Below are positions 9,291 through 19,541 of a stretch of 33,012 nucleotides of DNA, piece after piece. A program made the translations under genes and the position numbers. Source of the stretch: Rickettsiales bacterium (GTDB taxonomy: Bacteria; Pseudomonadota; Alphaproteobacteria; Rickettsiales; JABIRX01). The DNA is taken from the NCBI GenBank assembly GCA_018659145.1, contig JABJNB010000035.1, positions 1 to 33,012 on the forward strand, written 5' to 3'. The notes below the pieces were generated by a model. The model saw only the letters and a list, made by a program, of their open reading frames with translations, made no database searches and was not told the DNA's origin. Position 1 is the first letter of the stretch, and each line of letters opens with the position of its first letter.

Positions 9291-10034
9291 TTAGTCAACT
9301 ATAAACGCAAGTATGCATTCTTGTGTATTACCCTGATTCTCGTAATATTGAGCACCGGTAAGATCACCCTCATTAGCCATGGGAATATCACCCTCATCAA
9401 CCATACATTCGGCAAGGTCCCAGCTGCCATCACGATAGCCATTACGTCCAAGCAGATGTCCATTTGGAGTGCCATCATCCATTTTATCATCAATACGCGC
9501 GGCATGAAGCGGTGTTATAGTCGCTCCAAAACCAATATCATTCTCTTTATAGCCTCCCAAAACTAAATAATGCGTGTTAGGCAAATTATCTAGATCAAAC
9601 ATCTTATAGGTTAAGGATACTTGCGTCCCCCGCAAATATCCATCTGGAGCATTATATCCCCTAAGTTGAGTTTCATCATTCAAATAACCTTCGCCTGCAA
9701 ACTCGCCCTTGATAAAATTTGAATTAGATAAATGCATCCAAGCCAGATGGACCTCCTTGTAACCCTGGATCAAGCCATCACCATTACCATTGCAGAATAG
9801 TTCAGACCCGCAATTATCCGGCCAGAAGTCATAAGCACGCCCAAAATCACCAGGCCTTGCGTCATAACGATCTTGAAAACTATTATACGCAACTTGATAA
9901 TCGAGCAATTGCTTCATAGTCGCCCTAATTTCAGCCGCTCGACGAAATTCAGAAGCAGCAAGAATAGTGCTGACTAATATTCCAATAATTATTATAGCAA
10001 GCGCAAGCTCTATCAGCGTGAAAGCTTTTTTCAT
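9291..10034 (-). CDS. Type IV pilin/pseudopilin-like protein
   Basis: The 247-residue product opens with KKAFTLIELALAIIIIGILV, a class III prepilin leader. A prepilin peptidase should cut before the Phe, and the Glu at mature position 5 is present; the residue before the cut is Ala rather than the usual Gly. A single hydrophobic helix is followed by a soluble domain of about 210 residues rich in Gly, Asp and Asn. It contains a paired-Cys loop with NGNGDG, which could bind calcium as in type II secretion pseudopilins, and another Cys pair near the C-terminus. The start overlaps the metG stop by four bases (ATGA), so it is translationally coupled to metG. No assembly ATPase, platform protein or peptidase gene is in the window. 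Confidence 0.8.
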   Translation of the reverse strand: MKKAFTLIELALAIIIIGILVSTILAASEFRRAAEIRATMKQLLDYQVAYNSFQDRYDARPGDFGRAYDFWPDNCGSELFCNGNGDGLIQGYKEVHLAWMHLSNSNFIKGEFAGEGYLNDETQLRGYNAPDGYLRGTQVSLTYKMFDLDNLPNTHYLVLGGYKENDIGFGATITPLHAARIDDKMDDGTPNGHLLGRNGYRDGSWDLAECMVDEGDIPMANEGDLTGAQYYENQGNTQECILAFIVD

Positions 10035-11569
10035 ACAGAGTATCTTTTAAATATAGGTTCTGGGGCTGGTAATCTTACCCCTGAATTCAAAGCTCCAGAT
10101 TCACTCAAAGCAGTGAAATCACGCTCTTCTTCAGGCACCGCCAATAAACCAAGCAACTTACCTGCAGAATCAGGCATGAAGCTTCGCAGATAAATGGCAA
10201 TAATCCTGACAATTTCAAGCACCACATACAAAACTGTTTCCATTGCCTCTGGATCAGCTTTGCGTAATTGCCAAGGCGCCTTGCGATCTACATATTCATT
10301 AGCCAAATTACTATATTTTATAATTTCGGATAAGTATTCAGCAAAATTCATATCATCAATATGACCGCGTAAAAGATTCGCTAATTCATAACCCTTTGCA
10401 ATTAGAGCCTTGTCATCATTGGTTAAATTTTTATTACTCGGTATTTTTCCTTCACAATTTTTGGCAACCATGCTTAAAACCCTTTGCGCTAAATTACCGA
10501 TATTATTAGCTAAATCAGAATTAGTTTTTCGAATCAATTCTTCCTTACAGAAATCTCCATCACTGCCAAATATAACCTGACTAAGCAAAAAATAACGCAT
10601 TTGATCAAGGCCAAATTCTTCGCTTATCTCAAAAGGATCAATTACATTGCCCAATGATTTAGAAATCTTTTGCCCCTCATTAGTCCACCAACCGTGGGCA
10701 AAAATAGTTTGTGGCAAAGGAAGGTCCGCAGCCATTAAAAATGCCGGCCAATAGACTGCATGAAACCTTAAAATATCCTTGCCGACAACATGAATATTTG
10801 CTGGCCAGAAATCCTTATAGTCCTGAGCTTCTTGGTCTGGAAAACCAAGTGCGGATAAATAATTAGTTAAAGCATCAAGCCATACATACATTACATGCTT
10901 CTCATCTTCTGGGACCTTTACTCCCCAAGAAAATGTTGTCCTGGAAATTGACAGATCTCTCAAAGCTCCCTCTTTATAATCTTTGCCCCCTCGGACAAAA
11001 GACACTACTTCATTATAGCGAGATTTGGGCTGAATAAAATCAGGATTAGATTTGTAAAAATCTAACAACTTATCCTGAAAAGCCGATAATTTAAAGAAAT
11101 AAGTCTCCTCCTCACTCCACTCCACATCTGCGCCGGTTGGAGCCTTGCCATTTACCAACTCATCTTCGCTATAATAAGCTTCGTCACGGATCGAATAAAA
11201 TCCAGCATATTTACCTTTGTAAATATAACCATTCTTCTCTAAAATTTGCCAAAAGCTGCTAGCAGCCTTTTTGTGCCTCTCCTCTGTAGTTCTAATAAAA
11301 TCATCTTCTGTAAAATTCATTGCCCTAGCTAAATCCCTAAAATGCTGGGATACTTCATCTGTAAAACTTTGCGGATCTATAGATTTTTTAGCAGCTGATT
11401 GAGCGACTTTTAACCCATGCTCATCTGTGCCTGTTAAGAATTTTACGTTAAAACCATCAGCTCGCTTAAAGCGCGCCACTACATCACAGGCAAGAGTTGT
11501 ATAAGCATGGCCAATATGAGGCTTGTCATTTACATAATAAATTGGTGTGGTGATATAAAAATTAGACAT
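10031..11569 (-). CDS. metG: Methionine--tRNA ligase
   Basis: This class I synthetase charges tRNA-Met. The N-terminus reads TPIYYVNDKPHIGHAYTT, which includes the HIGH signature, and KISKSLGN (near residue 303) is the KMSKS loop. The connective peptide lacks the four zinc cysteines: the region near residues 122-135 has YSIRDEAYYSED in place of the knuckle, as in the shorter zinc-free MetG form. The 512-residue length and the lack of a C-terminal tRNA-binding domain also fit that form. It starts five bases after holB ends and overlaps the pilin-like gene, so it is the middle gene of an operon. Confidence 0.95.
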   Translation of the reverse strand: MSNFYITTPIYYVNDKPHIGHAYTTLACDVVARFKRADGFNVKFLTGTDEHGLKVAQSAAKKSIDPQSFTDEVSQHFRDLARAMNFTEDDFIRTTEERHKKAASSFWQILEKNGYIYKGKYAGFYSIRDEAYYSEDELVNGKAPTGADVEWSEEETYFFKLSAFQDKLLDFYKSNPDFIQPKSRYNEVVSFVRGGKDYKEGALRDLSISRTTFSWGVKVPEDEKHVMYVWLDALTNYLSALGFPDQEAQDYKDFWPANIHVVGKDILRFHAVYWPAFLMAADLPLPQTIFAHGWWTNEGQKISKSLGNVIDPFEISEEFGLDQMRYFLLSQVIFGSDGDFCKEELIRKTNSDLANNIGNLAQRVLSMVAKNCEGKIPSNKNLTNDDKALIAKGYELANLLRGHIDDMNFAEYLSEIIKYSNLANEYVDRKAPWQLRKADPEAMETVLYVVLEIVRIIAIYLRSFMPDSAGKLLGLLAVPEEERDFTALSESGALNSGVRLPAPEPIFKRYSV

Positions 11570-11574
11570 AAATT

Positions 11575-12501
11575 TTAAAGGGACTTAAATTTTGTTAGAT
11601 AGGTACGCAAGAAGTTAGCTTTATCTAGGTTATAGATTTTAAGATCATCTAGGTTGGTGGTAAAGCTATCTAAAAACTCCGATATTTTTGGCCGAGCAGT
11701 TATCCGCTTAGGCTCATCACTCACTAAGGCAAAAAGATCTTGCTCTTTTGTTGCTGGAACTATTTTTAAATAGCATAAATGATAAATGATCTTTGTGATC
11801 AGCGCGAAAGTAAATTCATCTTTTAAATCAAGCTTTGTAATTAAACTTTCAATGTCAAATGCATGAGCATCATCACTCAAACCGTCGATCTGATGGTAAA
11901 TTTTATCCATACCTTCTATCAAATAGCGTTTTGCATTCTCAATTCCACTTGAAAATAACATTGCGGCATTATTAATTTCAGCTGCATCACAGCCCTCATG
12001 CTCCCTAGTTAAAATCTTTGCTGTCTCAACAGAATTAAGCCTTGGTAACTCAATAGTAATAGTTCGAGATTTGATAGTATCTAACACATTATCCCTATTA
12101 TGGCATATCAGCAGAAAGTAGCTGTTTCGAGGCGGCTCTTCTAATATTTTAAGCAGGGCATTTGCCGAATTTTTGTTTAAATGATTTACGCTATTTATGA
12201 TTACAATTTTAGCTCCACCACCATAAGAAGTTTGTAACATAAAGTTATTAATTTTACGGATATTATCTACAGCGATTACTCTCTGCGCTTTAGTTTCATC
12301 ATATTTGATAATTTGCAGATCCGGACAAAAATCTTGCTCCAATTTTATATTCAGCATTCCGCAAGCTAGACTTTTGCAAAAAACATCCAGATAACTTGCT
12401 TCCGCGCCCGATATTAACAAGGCTGAGTGCATTTTGTCTTTTTGATACAGATTCGACAGTCTAGCAAGCTCTGGCTCGTAATGCTGCATTATATTTGACA
12501 T
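11575..12501 (-). CDS. holB: DNA polymerase III subunit delta'
   Basis: This is the delta' subunit of the clamp loader. The clearest marker is ANALLKILEEPP with FLLICHN following, and then the sensor-1 region IKSRT, which corresponds to the SRC motif. The Walker A region is degenerate (SGAEAS), as is usual for delta', which does not hydrolyse ATP. The 308-residue length is normal. In many alphaproteobacteria tmk precedes holB; here it does not. The order holB-metG is common in the order Rickettsiales. The upstream spacer is shared with the divergent ilvC. Confidence 0.88.
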   Translation of the reverse strand: MSNIMQHYEPELARLSNLYQKDKMHSALLISGAEASYLDVFCKSLACGMLNIKLEQDFCPDLQIIKYDETKAQRVIAVDNIRKINNFMLQTSYGGGAKIVIINSVNHLNKNSANALLKILEEPPRNSYFLLICHNRDNVLDTIKSRTITIELPRLNSVETAKILTREHEGCDAAEINNAAMLFSSGIENAKRYLIEGMDKIYHQIDGLSDDAHAFDIESLITKLDLKDEFTFALITKIIYHLCYLKIVPATKEQDLFALVSDEPKRITARPKISEFLDSFTTNLDDLKIYNLDKANFLRTYLTKFKSL

Positions 12502-12561
12502 TGCAAATTATATATAAATATTCTAAATAGCTGGAAAGCATATGATATTATGCCCTAGTCA

Positions 12562-13639
<1,078 letters not shown>

Positions 13640-13643
13640 TTTT

Positions 13644-13682
13644 AAAGCATGTCATCTAGCTTTTGGCTATACGGCATGCTTT
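13644..13682 (+). terminator. Nested hairpin after ilvC
   Basis: AAAGCATG (13644-13651) pairs with CATGCTTT (13675-13682), and inside it TAGC pairs with GCTA around a TTTTG loop. It lies five bases past the ilvC stop and 31 before the TraX-like gene. No long T-run follows, so it may be a weak terminator or a transcript-stabilising fold. Confidence 0.5.
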
Positions 13683-13712
13683 GCAATGAGCATATAACCG
13701 CTGTTAGCTAGT

Positions 13713-14462
13713 ATGAAAGGAAGCATAATTTCAACCAAGCGAGATTTCAATTACGATTTACTAAAGAGCTTCGCTATAATCGTAATGATCATCGATCATA
13801 TTGGCGCCTTCCTAATGCCGGACCAAGAAATGCTACGCATCATTGGTCGTGCTGCAGCTCCAGTTTTCTGCTTTTTAATCGCATTTTCTAATTCTAAAAA
13901 AATTGATTTCAGCCTACTTACCCTGGGCGTCTCAATTGTTACAATAGATTTTATCTTATTTGGTAAATTCTCGCCCAATATCCTAATTACATTATTTGCT
14001 CTACGCTACCTCAACAGTGCACTTGCCAATAAAGATTTTAAAATTACCTTATACGACTCAATCCCCTTTGCATTTTTGGTCTTCATATTATTTCCAATAT
14101 TGCAAATGCTCGAATATTCCTCTGCCGCCCTAATACCTTATCTACTTGGCCATGTGGTTCGATTAAATCACAAGCACAAACATTACCTCATGATTATATT
14201 GGGGGCATTGTATTTTCTATTTTTAAATACACTTGCTGGGATTACAGCCTACCCACTCTTTTTATCCGGATATATTATTACCACATTTATTATCATGGCA
14301 ACAATTGAGCCAGCATATTATCCTACCAAAATAGGCCCGCATAAATGGTGCGTCTATTATTTAGGAAAATATGCATTACAAATTTATTTTATTCATCTAG
14401 CATTATTTAAATTAACCGCCTTTTACATTAGCGAATATGGTCACTTATTACCTTTGGATTAA
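13713..14462 (+). CDS. TraX family membrane acyltransferase-like protein
   Basis: This 249-residue membrane protein has about seven or eight hydrophobic segments. The N-terminus shows the TraX pattern: LLKSFAIIVMIIDHIGAF (the DHIG block), followed by LRIIGRAAAPVFCFLIAF. Near the C-terminus lies YLGKYALQIYFIHLALF, with the Tyr/His positions of the family. TraX of F-like plasmids acetylates the N-terminus of F pilin; chromosomal relatives have mostly unknown substrates. The 3' end overlaps hemJ by 26 bases, so the two are translated together. With virB2 also in the window, modification of the VirB2 pilin is a reasonable but untested idea. Confidence 0.8.
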   Translation: MKGSIISTKRDFNYDLLKSFAIIVMIIDHIGAFLMPDQEMLRIIGRAAAPVFCFLIAFSNSKKIDFSLLTLGVSIVTIDFILFGKFSPNILITLFALRYLNSALANKDFKITLYDSIPFAFLVFILFPILQMLEYSSAALIPYLLGHVVRLNHKHKHYLMIILGALYFLFLNTLAGITAYPLFLSGYIITTFIIMATIEPAYYPTKIGPHKWCVYYLGKYALQIYFIHLALFKLTAFYISEYGHLLPLD

Positions 14463-14874
14463 AGCCTTTCATATAATTTCATTAGTATCATGGATGGCTG
14501 GGCTATTTTACTTGCCAAGATTATATGTTTACCACGCCAAGGCATCGCCAAAATCAGAAAGCTCAGAGATGCTAAAGGTAATGGAGGTTAAATTGTTAAG
14601 ATTCATCATTAACCCAGCAATGATTTTGACGCTAGTGTTTGGGATTTTGCTAGTCAAAATCAATGGTGATATCCTAATGCAAAGCGGTTGGTTTCATGTA
14701 AAGCTTACTTTTGTAATGATTTTAGTAGGATTTCATGGATTCCTAGCCAAGATTCGCAAAGATTTTGCCAAAGATGACAATAAATACTCTGAGCGATTTT
14801 TTAGAATCATTAATGAAGTTCCGACAATTTGCCTAATTGCAATTGTAATAATGACTGTCGTAAAGCCTCTCTAA
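14437..14874 (+). CDS. hemJ: Protoporphyrinogen IX oxidase HemJ
   Basis: HemJ oxidises protoporphyrinogen IX to protoporphyrin IX in the inner membrane, the penultimate heme step in bacteria lacking HemG/HemY. The 145-residue protein opens with YLWIKAFHIISLVSWMAGL, then YLPRLYVYH. These include the conserved His 12, Trp 19, Arg 28 and His 33. Four hydrophobic helices follow in the usual arrangement, with the WFHVKL and MTVVKP blocks. The start lies inside the TraX-like gene. Proximity of hemJ to rho is common in alphaproteobacteria. Heme made here also supplies the cytochrome oxidase encoded further along. Confidence 0.92.
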   Translation: MVTYYLWIKAFHIISLVSWMAGLFYLPRLYVYHAKASPKSESSEMLKVMEVKLLRFIINPAMILTLVFGILLVKINGDILMQSGWFHVKLTFVMILVGFHGFLAKIRKDFAKDDNKYSERFFRIINEVPTICLIAIVIMTVVKPL

Positions 14875-14878
14875 TAAA

Positions 14879-14893
14879 GCAAGGGGCCCTTGC
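14879..14893 (+). terminator. Short G+C hairpin after hemJ
   Basis: GCAAGG and CCTTGC pair around a three-base loop, five bases beyond the hemJ stop. No T-run follows, so termination is only possible, not shown. Confidence 0.35.
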
Positions 14894-14918
14894 ATATCTA
14901 TGATAAGGCGCTAAAGAA

Positions 14919-14960
14919 GAGTCGCTCTCAAATCAAAGTTACAAAGATTTTGATTCAAAG
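14919..14960. repeat. Partial P2 repeat (left arm only)
   Basis: About 42 bases match the left arm of the P2 copy at 6021-6064 at roughly 80 percent: both have TCTCAAATCAAA, a TT then CAAAGATTTT, and ATTC. The rest of the element is missing. It lies just upstream of the putative rho promoter. Confidence 0.55.
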
Positions 14961-14984
14961 ACCCCTCCCCTAAAAAAAAGATTA

Positions 14985-15012
14985 TTGACAACCAGTATTT
15001 GCGATATATTGT
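14985..15012 (+). promoter_or_regulatory. Putative promoter for rho
   Basis: A perfect TTGACA (14985-14990) is followed after 16 bases by TATTGT (15007-15012); TATATT at 15005 is an alternative but with a short spacer. The leader to the rho start would be about 45 bases. It was identified by eye. Confidence 0.45.
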
Positions 15013-15061
15013 CTGCCCACACAGTTTCCAAACAAATTTCCAAAACATTTTCAAATAATTT

Positions 15062-16576
15062 ATGACCAATGAAAGCACCGGTACGAGAAGAACCGTTCGT
15101 AGAATTTTTTCAACACCTAAAGCAAAAGCCGAGAACAAAGTTGAAGAAGGCAATAAAATAGATCAAGATAGCACAAGTTCAGGCAATAGTGAGAATAAAA
15201 GTCCTGCAAAGCCCACTCCCTCCATTCCACAAAAGAGCTTAAAGCACAAAAAAGAAGAAAGCTCCGATGAGGAAAAAGATGTAGAGCAAAGCGATGATGC
15301 GCCGAAGAAGGAGCGAGAAGTAATAGCTTTTGATGACCTTAAAAAATCAGCTCCTGCTGACTTAGTGGCAACTGCCCAAGAGCTAGGGATTGAAAATGCC
15401 GACACGCTAGTAAAGCAAAACTTATTGTTTCAAATCCTAAAAACTCATGCACACCGAGGTAACAAAATCTTAGGTGGCGGTGTATTAGACGTATTAAATG
15501 ATGGATTCGGATTTCTGCGAGCTCCAGAGACAAATTATATGTCCGGCCCAGATGATATTTACGTATCACCAAATCAAATAAGGCGACTAGGACTTCGGAC
15601 TGGTGATGCTATTACAGGAGAAATTAGGTCTCCTAAAAAAGGCGAGCGTTATTTTGCTTTAGCGAAAGCTGATCTCGTTAATCAACAGGACCCTTCTAAA
15701 TCCAGAAGAAAAACCAACTTTGACAACCTAACTCCCCTCTACCCAGACGTTAAGCTAAACTTAGAGGCGTCCAGCGCTAAGGACTTGAGTACGCGAATAA
15801 TAGACATAGTGTCCCCTCTAGGAAAGGGTCAAAGAGCCCTTATTGTAGCTCCTCCTAGGACAGGAAAAACCGTGCTAATGAAAAATATTGCTCAGGCCAT
15901 TGCAGAAAATAACCCAGAATGCGAATTATTAGTCCTGCTAATTGACGAGCGTCCTGAAGAAGTAACTGATATGTCCCGCTCCGTAAAAGGCGAAGTTGTC
16001 TCATCTACATTCGATGAACCAGCCTCTCGCCATGTTCAATTGGCCGAGATTGTTATTGAGAAAGCTAAAAGAAAAGTTGAGCAAGGTCTTGATGTAGTTA
16101 TCCTCCTTGATTCAATTACCAGGCTTGCTAGAGCTTATAATACTGTTGTGCCATCATCAGGAAAAGTACTAACTGGTGGCGTAGACTCTAATGCATTGCA
16201 GCGTCCTAAAAGATTTTTTGGTGCAGCTAGAAATATTGAGAACGGAGGATCACTAACTATTATCGCTACAGCATTGATAGAAACTGGGTCTAGAATGGAT
16301 GAAGTAATTTTTGAAGAATTCAAAGGAACTGGTAACTCAGAAATTGTTCTAGATAGAAAAGTTTCTGATAAACGCATATTTCCTGCGATCGACATTAATA
16401 AATCTGGTACACGTAAAGAGGATTTATTAGTACCAAAAGACATATTAAATAAAATGTGGGTTTTACGCAAGATTATCGGATCGATGGGTACTATCGAATC
16501 AATGGAGTTTTTAATGGAGCGACTTAAGAAAACCAAAACCAACCCTCAATTCTTTGACTCAATGTCTCAGAACTGA
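15062..16576 (+). CDS. rho: Transcription termination factor Rho
   Basis: Rho is the hexameric RNA-dependent ATPase that ends transcription. Residues 1-85 form a low-complexity extension rich in Lys, Ser, Glu and Asp, absent from the E. coli protein. The Rho N-terminal helix bundle follows (from about 87), then the RNA-binding cold-shock-like domain (GFGFLR near 157). The ATPase core has Walker A PPRTGKT near 264-270 and Walker [11 protein letters not shown] near 345-354, with the Q- and R-loop region after it. The length of 504 is well above the usual 420 because of the extension. No good Shine-Dalgarno precedes the ATG; a later start is not suggested, because no suitable Met lies at the domain border. 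Confidence 0.95.
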   Translation: MTNESTGTRRTVRRIFSTPKAKAENKVEEGNKIDQDSTSSGNSENKSPAKPTPSIPQKSLKHKKEESSDEEKDVEQSDDAPKKEREVIAFDDLKKSAPADLVATAQELGIENADTLVKQNLLFQILKTHAHRGNKILGGGVLDVLNDGFGFLRAPETNYMSGPDDIYVSPNQIRRLGLRTGDAITGEIRSPKKGERYFALAKADLVNQQDPSKSRRKTNFDNLTPLYPDVKLNLEASSAKDLSTRIIDIVSPLGKGQRALIVAPPRTGKTVLMKNIAQAIAENNPECELLVLLIDERPEEVTDMSRSVKGEVVSSTFDEPASRHVQLAEIVIEKAKRKVEQGLDVVILLDSITRLARAYNTVVPSSGKVLTGGVDSNALQRPKRFFGAARNIENGGSLTIIATALIETGSRMDEVIFEEFKGTGNSEIVLDRKVSDKRIFPAIDINKSGTRKEDLLVPKDILNKMWVLRKIIGSMGTIESMEFLMERLKKTKTNPQFFDSMSQN

Positions 16577-16579
16577 AGG

Positions 16580-16618
16580 TTGTAGAGAGTGGTGGGAGAC
16601 GCTACAAACTACTTTTTT
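16580..16618 (+). terminator. Possible rho terminator
   Basis: TTGTAG (16580-16585) can pair with CTACAA (16602-16607), and a run of six T (16613-16618) follows five bases later. The stem is short and the loop large, so this is weak. Confidence 0.3.
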
Positions 16619-16646
16619 CTGCTATAGTGGCAGATAATCGTTATTT

Positions 16647-16672
16647 AAAATCATGACGACTTCGTGATTTTT
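16647..16672 (+). terminator. Hairpin with T-run upstream of mdh
   Basis: AAAATCA (16647-16653) pairs with TGATTTT (16665-16671), with an inner CG/CG pair and a run of T at the end. It ends 27 bases before the mdh start, so it either terminates rho transcripts or lies in the mdh leader. Confidence 0.4.
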
Positions 16673-16677
16673 GTTAA

Positions 16678-17637
<960 letters not shown>

Positions 17638-17645
17638 TAATCCCG

Positions 17646-17710
17646 GTAGGGGCGGGGTCCTCCCGCCGAATATAGAGCAATCTCGATAATTCCAGGTGGG
17701 AGGACCCTAT
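17646..17710. repeat. Palindromic repeat, family P1 (copy 2), between convergent genes
   Basis: GGGTCCTCCCGCC (17655-17667) and GGTGGGAGGACCC (17695-17707) form a 13-bp stem with one G-T pair around a 27-base loop. The left arm continues outward as GTAGGGGCG, matching the copy at 264-272 and the fragment at 32286-32294. No T-run follows on either strand, but the position between mdh and cca suits a bidirectional end-of-transcript structure. The cca stop codon (TAG, 17707-17709) lies at the edge of the right arm. Confidence 0.75.
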
Positions 17711-18897
17711 AAAAACCGCCTGCCTAACTCCAACAATTCTTCGCGGCTCAATTCATATCCAGATTGATACCACTTAGATTTTAAGCCTTTTAAAACCCCA
17801 CCTATTTCGACGCCATTTGTAACACCCAATGCTTTGATATCATTACCTGATATTGGGAAAATAGATGGCTTTAAACTTTTAGCAAAATCTAGATTGCTCA
17901 CATATTGTGAGAACGTTATATCCTGTGCCAAATAATTGGCGGTCAACATCTTCTCTAGAAAATCGATATTATGCTCATCTAAAAATTGACAAATATCACT
18001 ACTTTCAATCTCAAGCCCCATTGCTTCGCGGAACAACCTTATCTGAGCCAACTCATTATTTGATAGCGCTAAATTCCGCTGCAAATCCTTATAACCTTGC
18101 CCCTGGTTCAGTAATGCAACCAATATCAATTCAAACTTTACAACTATTTTTTGCCATTTATCCGCAAGATCTGGCAACTCCCTTATCGATAAATCTAAAA
18201 TCGAAAAAATTTCTTTTTTATGAAAATAATCTACATAAAATGGCGCAAAGTTAGACCTTAAAATTCTAAATAACTCAGACCTTACTCGCTCCCGAGAAAG
18301 ATCTTTTAGCTTATCTACATTAAGTTCTATTCTATCTTTATCTAATTTTTCTATTACAAATCCTGGTATCTCAGCAGCAAATCTATAGGCTCTGAGCATG
18401 CGCAAATAATCTTCTCTTATCCGATCCTCCGCGACTCCTATAAATTTGATAATCTTCTTCTCTAAATCTTTTTGACCGCCATGAAAGTCATATAAATTAT
18501 CTTCAAAATCTACATATAAGGCATTAATCGTAAAATCACGACGCTCTGAATCCAGATACCAATCCGGTGTAAATTCAATATCAGCCTTTCTGCCATAAGT
18601 TTTAATATCGAGACGTGTCGAGGTTATCTCCACAGTTTGACCGAGGATATTTATTCCTATCGTGCCATAGGTCCCCCCTATCTCAAAAAACTTAATTTTT
18701 TGTCTCAAGCAAAACTCTTGCAATAAATTTGGCGATAACGTTGTAGCAACGTCTATATCCGATCCACCAATCCCAATTAAATAATTTCTAACAAATCCGC
18801 CAACGACACGAAAATGACCTATCTCCTCAGCAAACAAGCGTTTAAATTGAACCAAAACTCGACTATCGGCTACAAATCCCTTTATTTTATCACTCAT
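17707..18897 (-). CDS. cca: CCA-adding tRNA nucleotidyltransferase / poly(A) polymerase family
   Basis: The enzyme adds or repairs the 3' CCA end of tRNAs. The class II nucleotidyltransferase head has VVGGFVRNYLIG (residues 31-42, Asn where Asp is usual), then GGSDIDVATT, which holds the metal-binding Asp pair. RRDFTINALY follows near 118-127, then the flexible-loop region EDRIREDYLRMLRAYRFAAE. The C-terminal helical body is complete to 396 residues. AGGT lies eight bases before the ATG. It follows the DUF6111-like gene with a nine-base gap, so the two are one transcript. The 3' end reaches into a P1 palindrome. Confidence 0.93.
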   Translation of the reverse strand: MSDKIKGFVADSRVLVQFKRLFAEEIGHFRVVGGFVRNYLIGIGGSDIDVATTLSPNLLQEFCLRQKIKFFEIGGTYGTIGINILGQTVEITSTRLDIKTYGRKADIEFTPDWYLDSERRDFTINALYVDFEDNLYDFHGGQKDLEKKIIKFIGVAEDRIREDYLRMLRAYRFAAEIPGFVIEKLDKDRIELNVDKLKDLSRERVRSELFRILRSNFAPFYVDYFHKKEIFSILDLSIRELPDLADKWQKIVVKFELILVALLNQGQGYKDLQRNLALSNNELAQIRLFREAMGLEIESSDICQFLDEHNIDFLEKMLTANYLAQDITFSQYVSNLDFAKSLKPSIFPISGNDIKALGVTNGVEIGGVLKGLKSKWYQSGYELSREELLELGRRFL

Positions 18898-18906
18898 GAT
18901 TTTTAC

Positions 18907-19152
18907 CTATTTAGTTACAACACCTTCGATAATCCTGGCTGGCTGATAGCTAGTTTGCTTGCCCTTAACTACACTATAATAAAAGAAGCCGAAGCAAGTG
19001 ATTATTAATAGGGTGCTTATAATTATAATATTAGTAACAGAATTTTTATTTAATTTGCCTCTTTTATAAAAAAGCCCTAAAGTGAGCAGGGCTATAAGCA
19101 ATAACAAGGCTAAATAAAAAGGTTTGCTAAGAAAAAGTTTTAGATAATGCAT
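18907..19152 (-). CDS. Small two-helix membrane protein, DUF6111-like
   Basis: The 81-residue product has two hydrophobic helices (about residues 11-28 and 41-59) separated by a short basic loop, and ends with the pattern K-G-x-x-x-x-Y-x-P-A-x-x-x-x-G. DUF6111 proteins of alphaproteobacteria have the same size, two helices and a GxYxPA...G tail, and they are commonly encoded next to cca. That context and the tail support the assignment; the function is unknown. Its start codon abuts the start of the divergent DciA-like gene within ATGCAT. Confidence 0.65.
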   Translation of the reverse strand: MHYLKLFLSKPFYLALLLLIALLTLGLFYKRGKLNKNSVTNIIIISTLLIITCFGFFYYSVVKGKQTSYQPARIIEGVVTK

Positions 19153-19440
19153 AAAATTAATAACTCTATTGATAGTTTCTATAAAAACAGCTTAAAAAAA
19201 GAAAGTTTCCAGCTTTTTCTAATAAAAGATAATTGGGGATTACTAACTTCTGCTGAAATTGCAAAATATTCAACACCATATGATCTAACTATTGCACAAA
19301 ATAAAAAAACACTTATAATAAAAACAAGCGCCACCTCTCTAGCAAGCAACCTCTTATATTCACAAGAACAATTATTTAAAGCTATATTCAATTTAGCTAA
19401 ATTAGAAATATCTCACCTTAAATTTATTACGACAAAATAA
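19147..19440 (+). CDS. DciA/DUF721-like protein
   Basis: The 97-residue protein matches the general plan of DUF721 (DciA). It has a conserved Trp (NWG near residue 29), then AEIAKYSTP near 36-44, a beta strand (TLIIKTSATSLASNLLY), and a last helix-strand unit ending in ISHLKF. DciA helps load the replicative helicase DnaB in bacteria lacking DnaC/DnaI. The match is by pattern only and the protein is at the short end of the family. The start is ATG within ATGCAT, shared head-to-head with the minus-strand gene; there is no clear Shine-Dalgarno. Confidence 0.65.
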   Translation: MHKINNSIDSFYKNSLKKESFQLFLIKDNWGLLTSAEIAKYSTPYDLTIAQNKKTLIIKTSATSLASNLLYSQEQLFKAIFNLAKLEISHLKFITTK

Positions 19441-19446
19441 TTAAAT

Positions 19447-19475
19447 TTGCTTTATTTTTTAATTTATGTTAATAT
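19447..19475 (+). promoter_or_regulatory. Putative promoter for virB2
   Basis: TTGCTT (19447-19452) and TAATAT (19470-19475) are 17 bases apart, directly after the DciA-like gene. A leader of about 60 bases would follow, containing the small hairpin at 19487-19509. The surrounding DNA is very AT-rich, so chance matches are likely. Confidence 0.35.
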
Positions 19476-19486
19476 AAGGTTTAAGA

Positions 19487-19509
19487 TAGCTTAAAAGAGC
19501 TACTTTTTT
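19487..19509 (+). terminator. Terminator-like hairpin in the virB2 leader
   Basis: TAGCT (19487-19491) pairs with AGCTA (19498-19502), and after one C there is a run of six T (19504-19509). It is a weak intrinsic terminator, either ending DciA-like transcripts or acting in the virB2 leader. Confidence 0.35.
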
Positions 19510-19541
19510 AATTCTTTCTAATACTTTAAACTGAGGTAACA

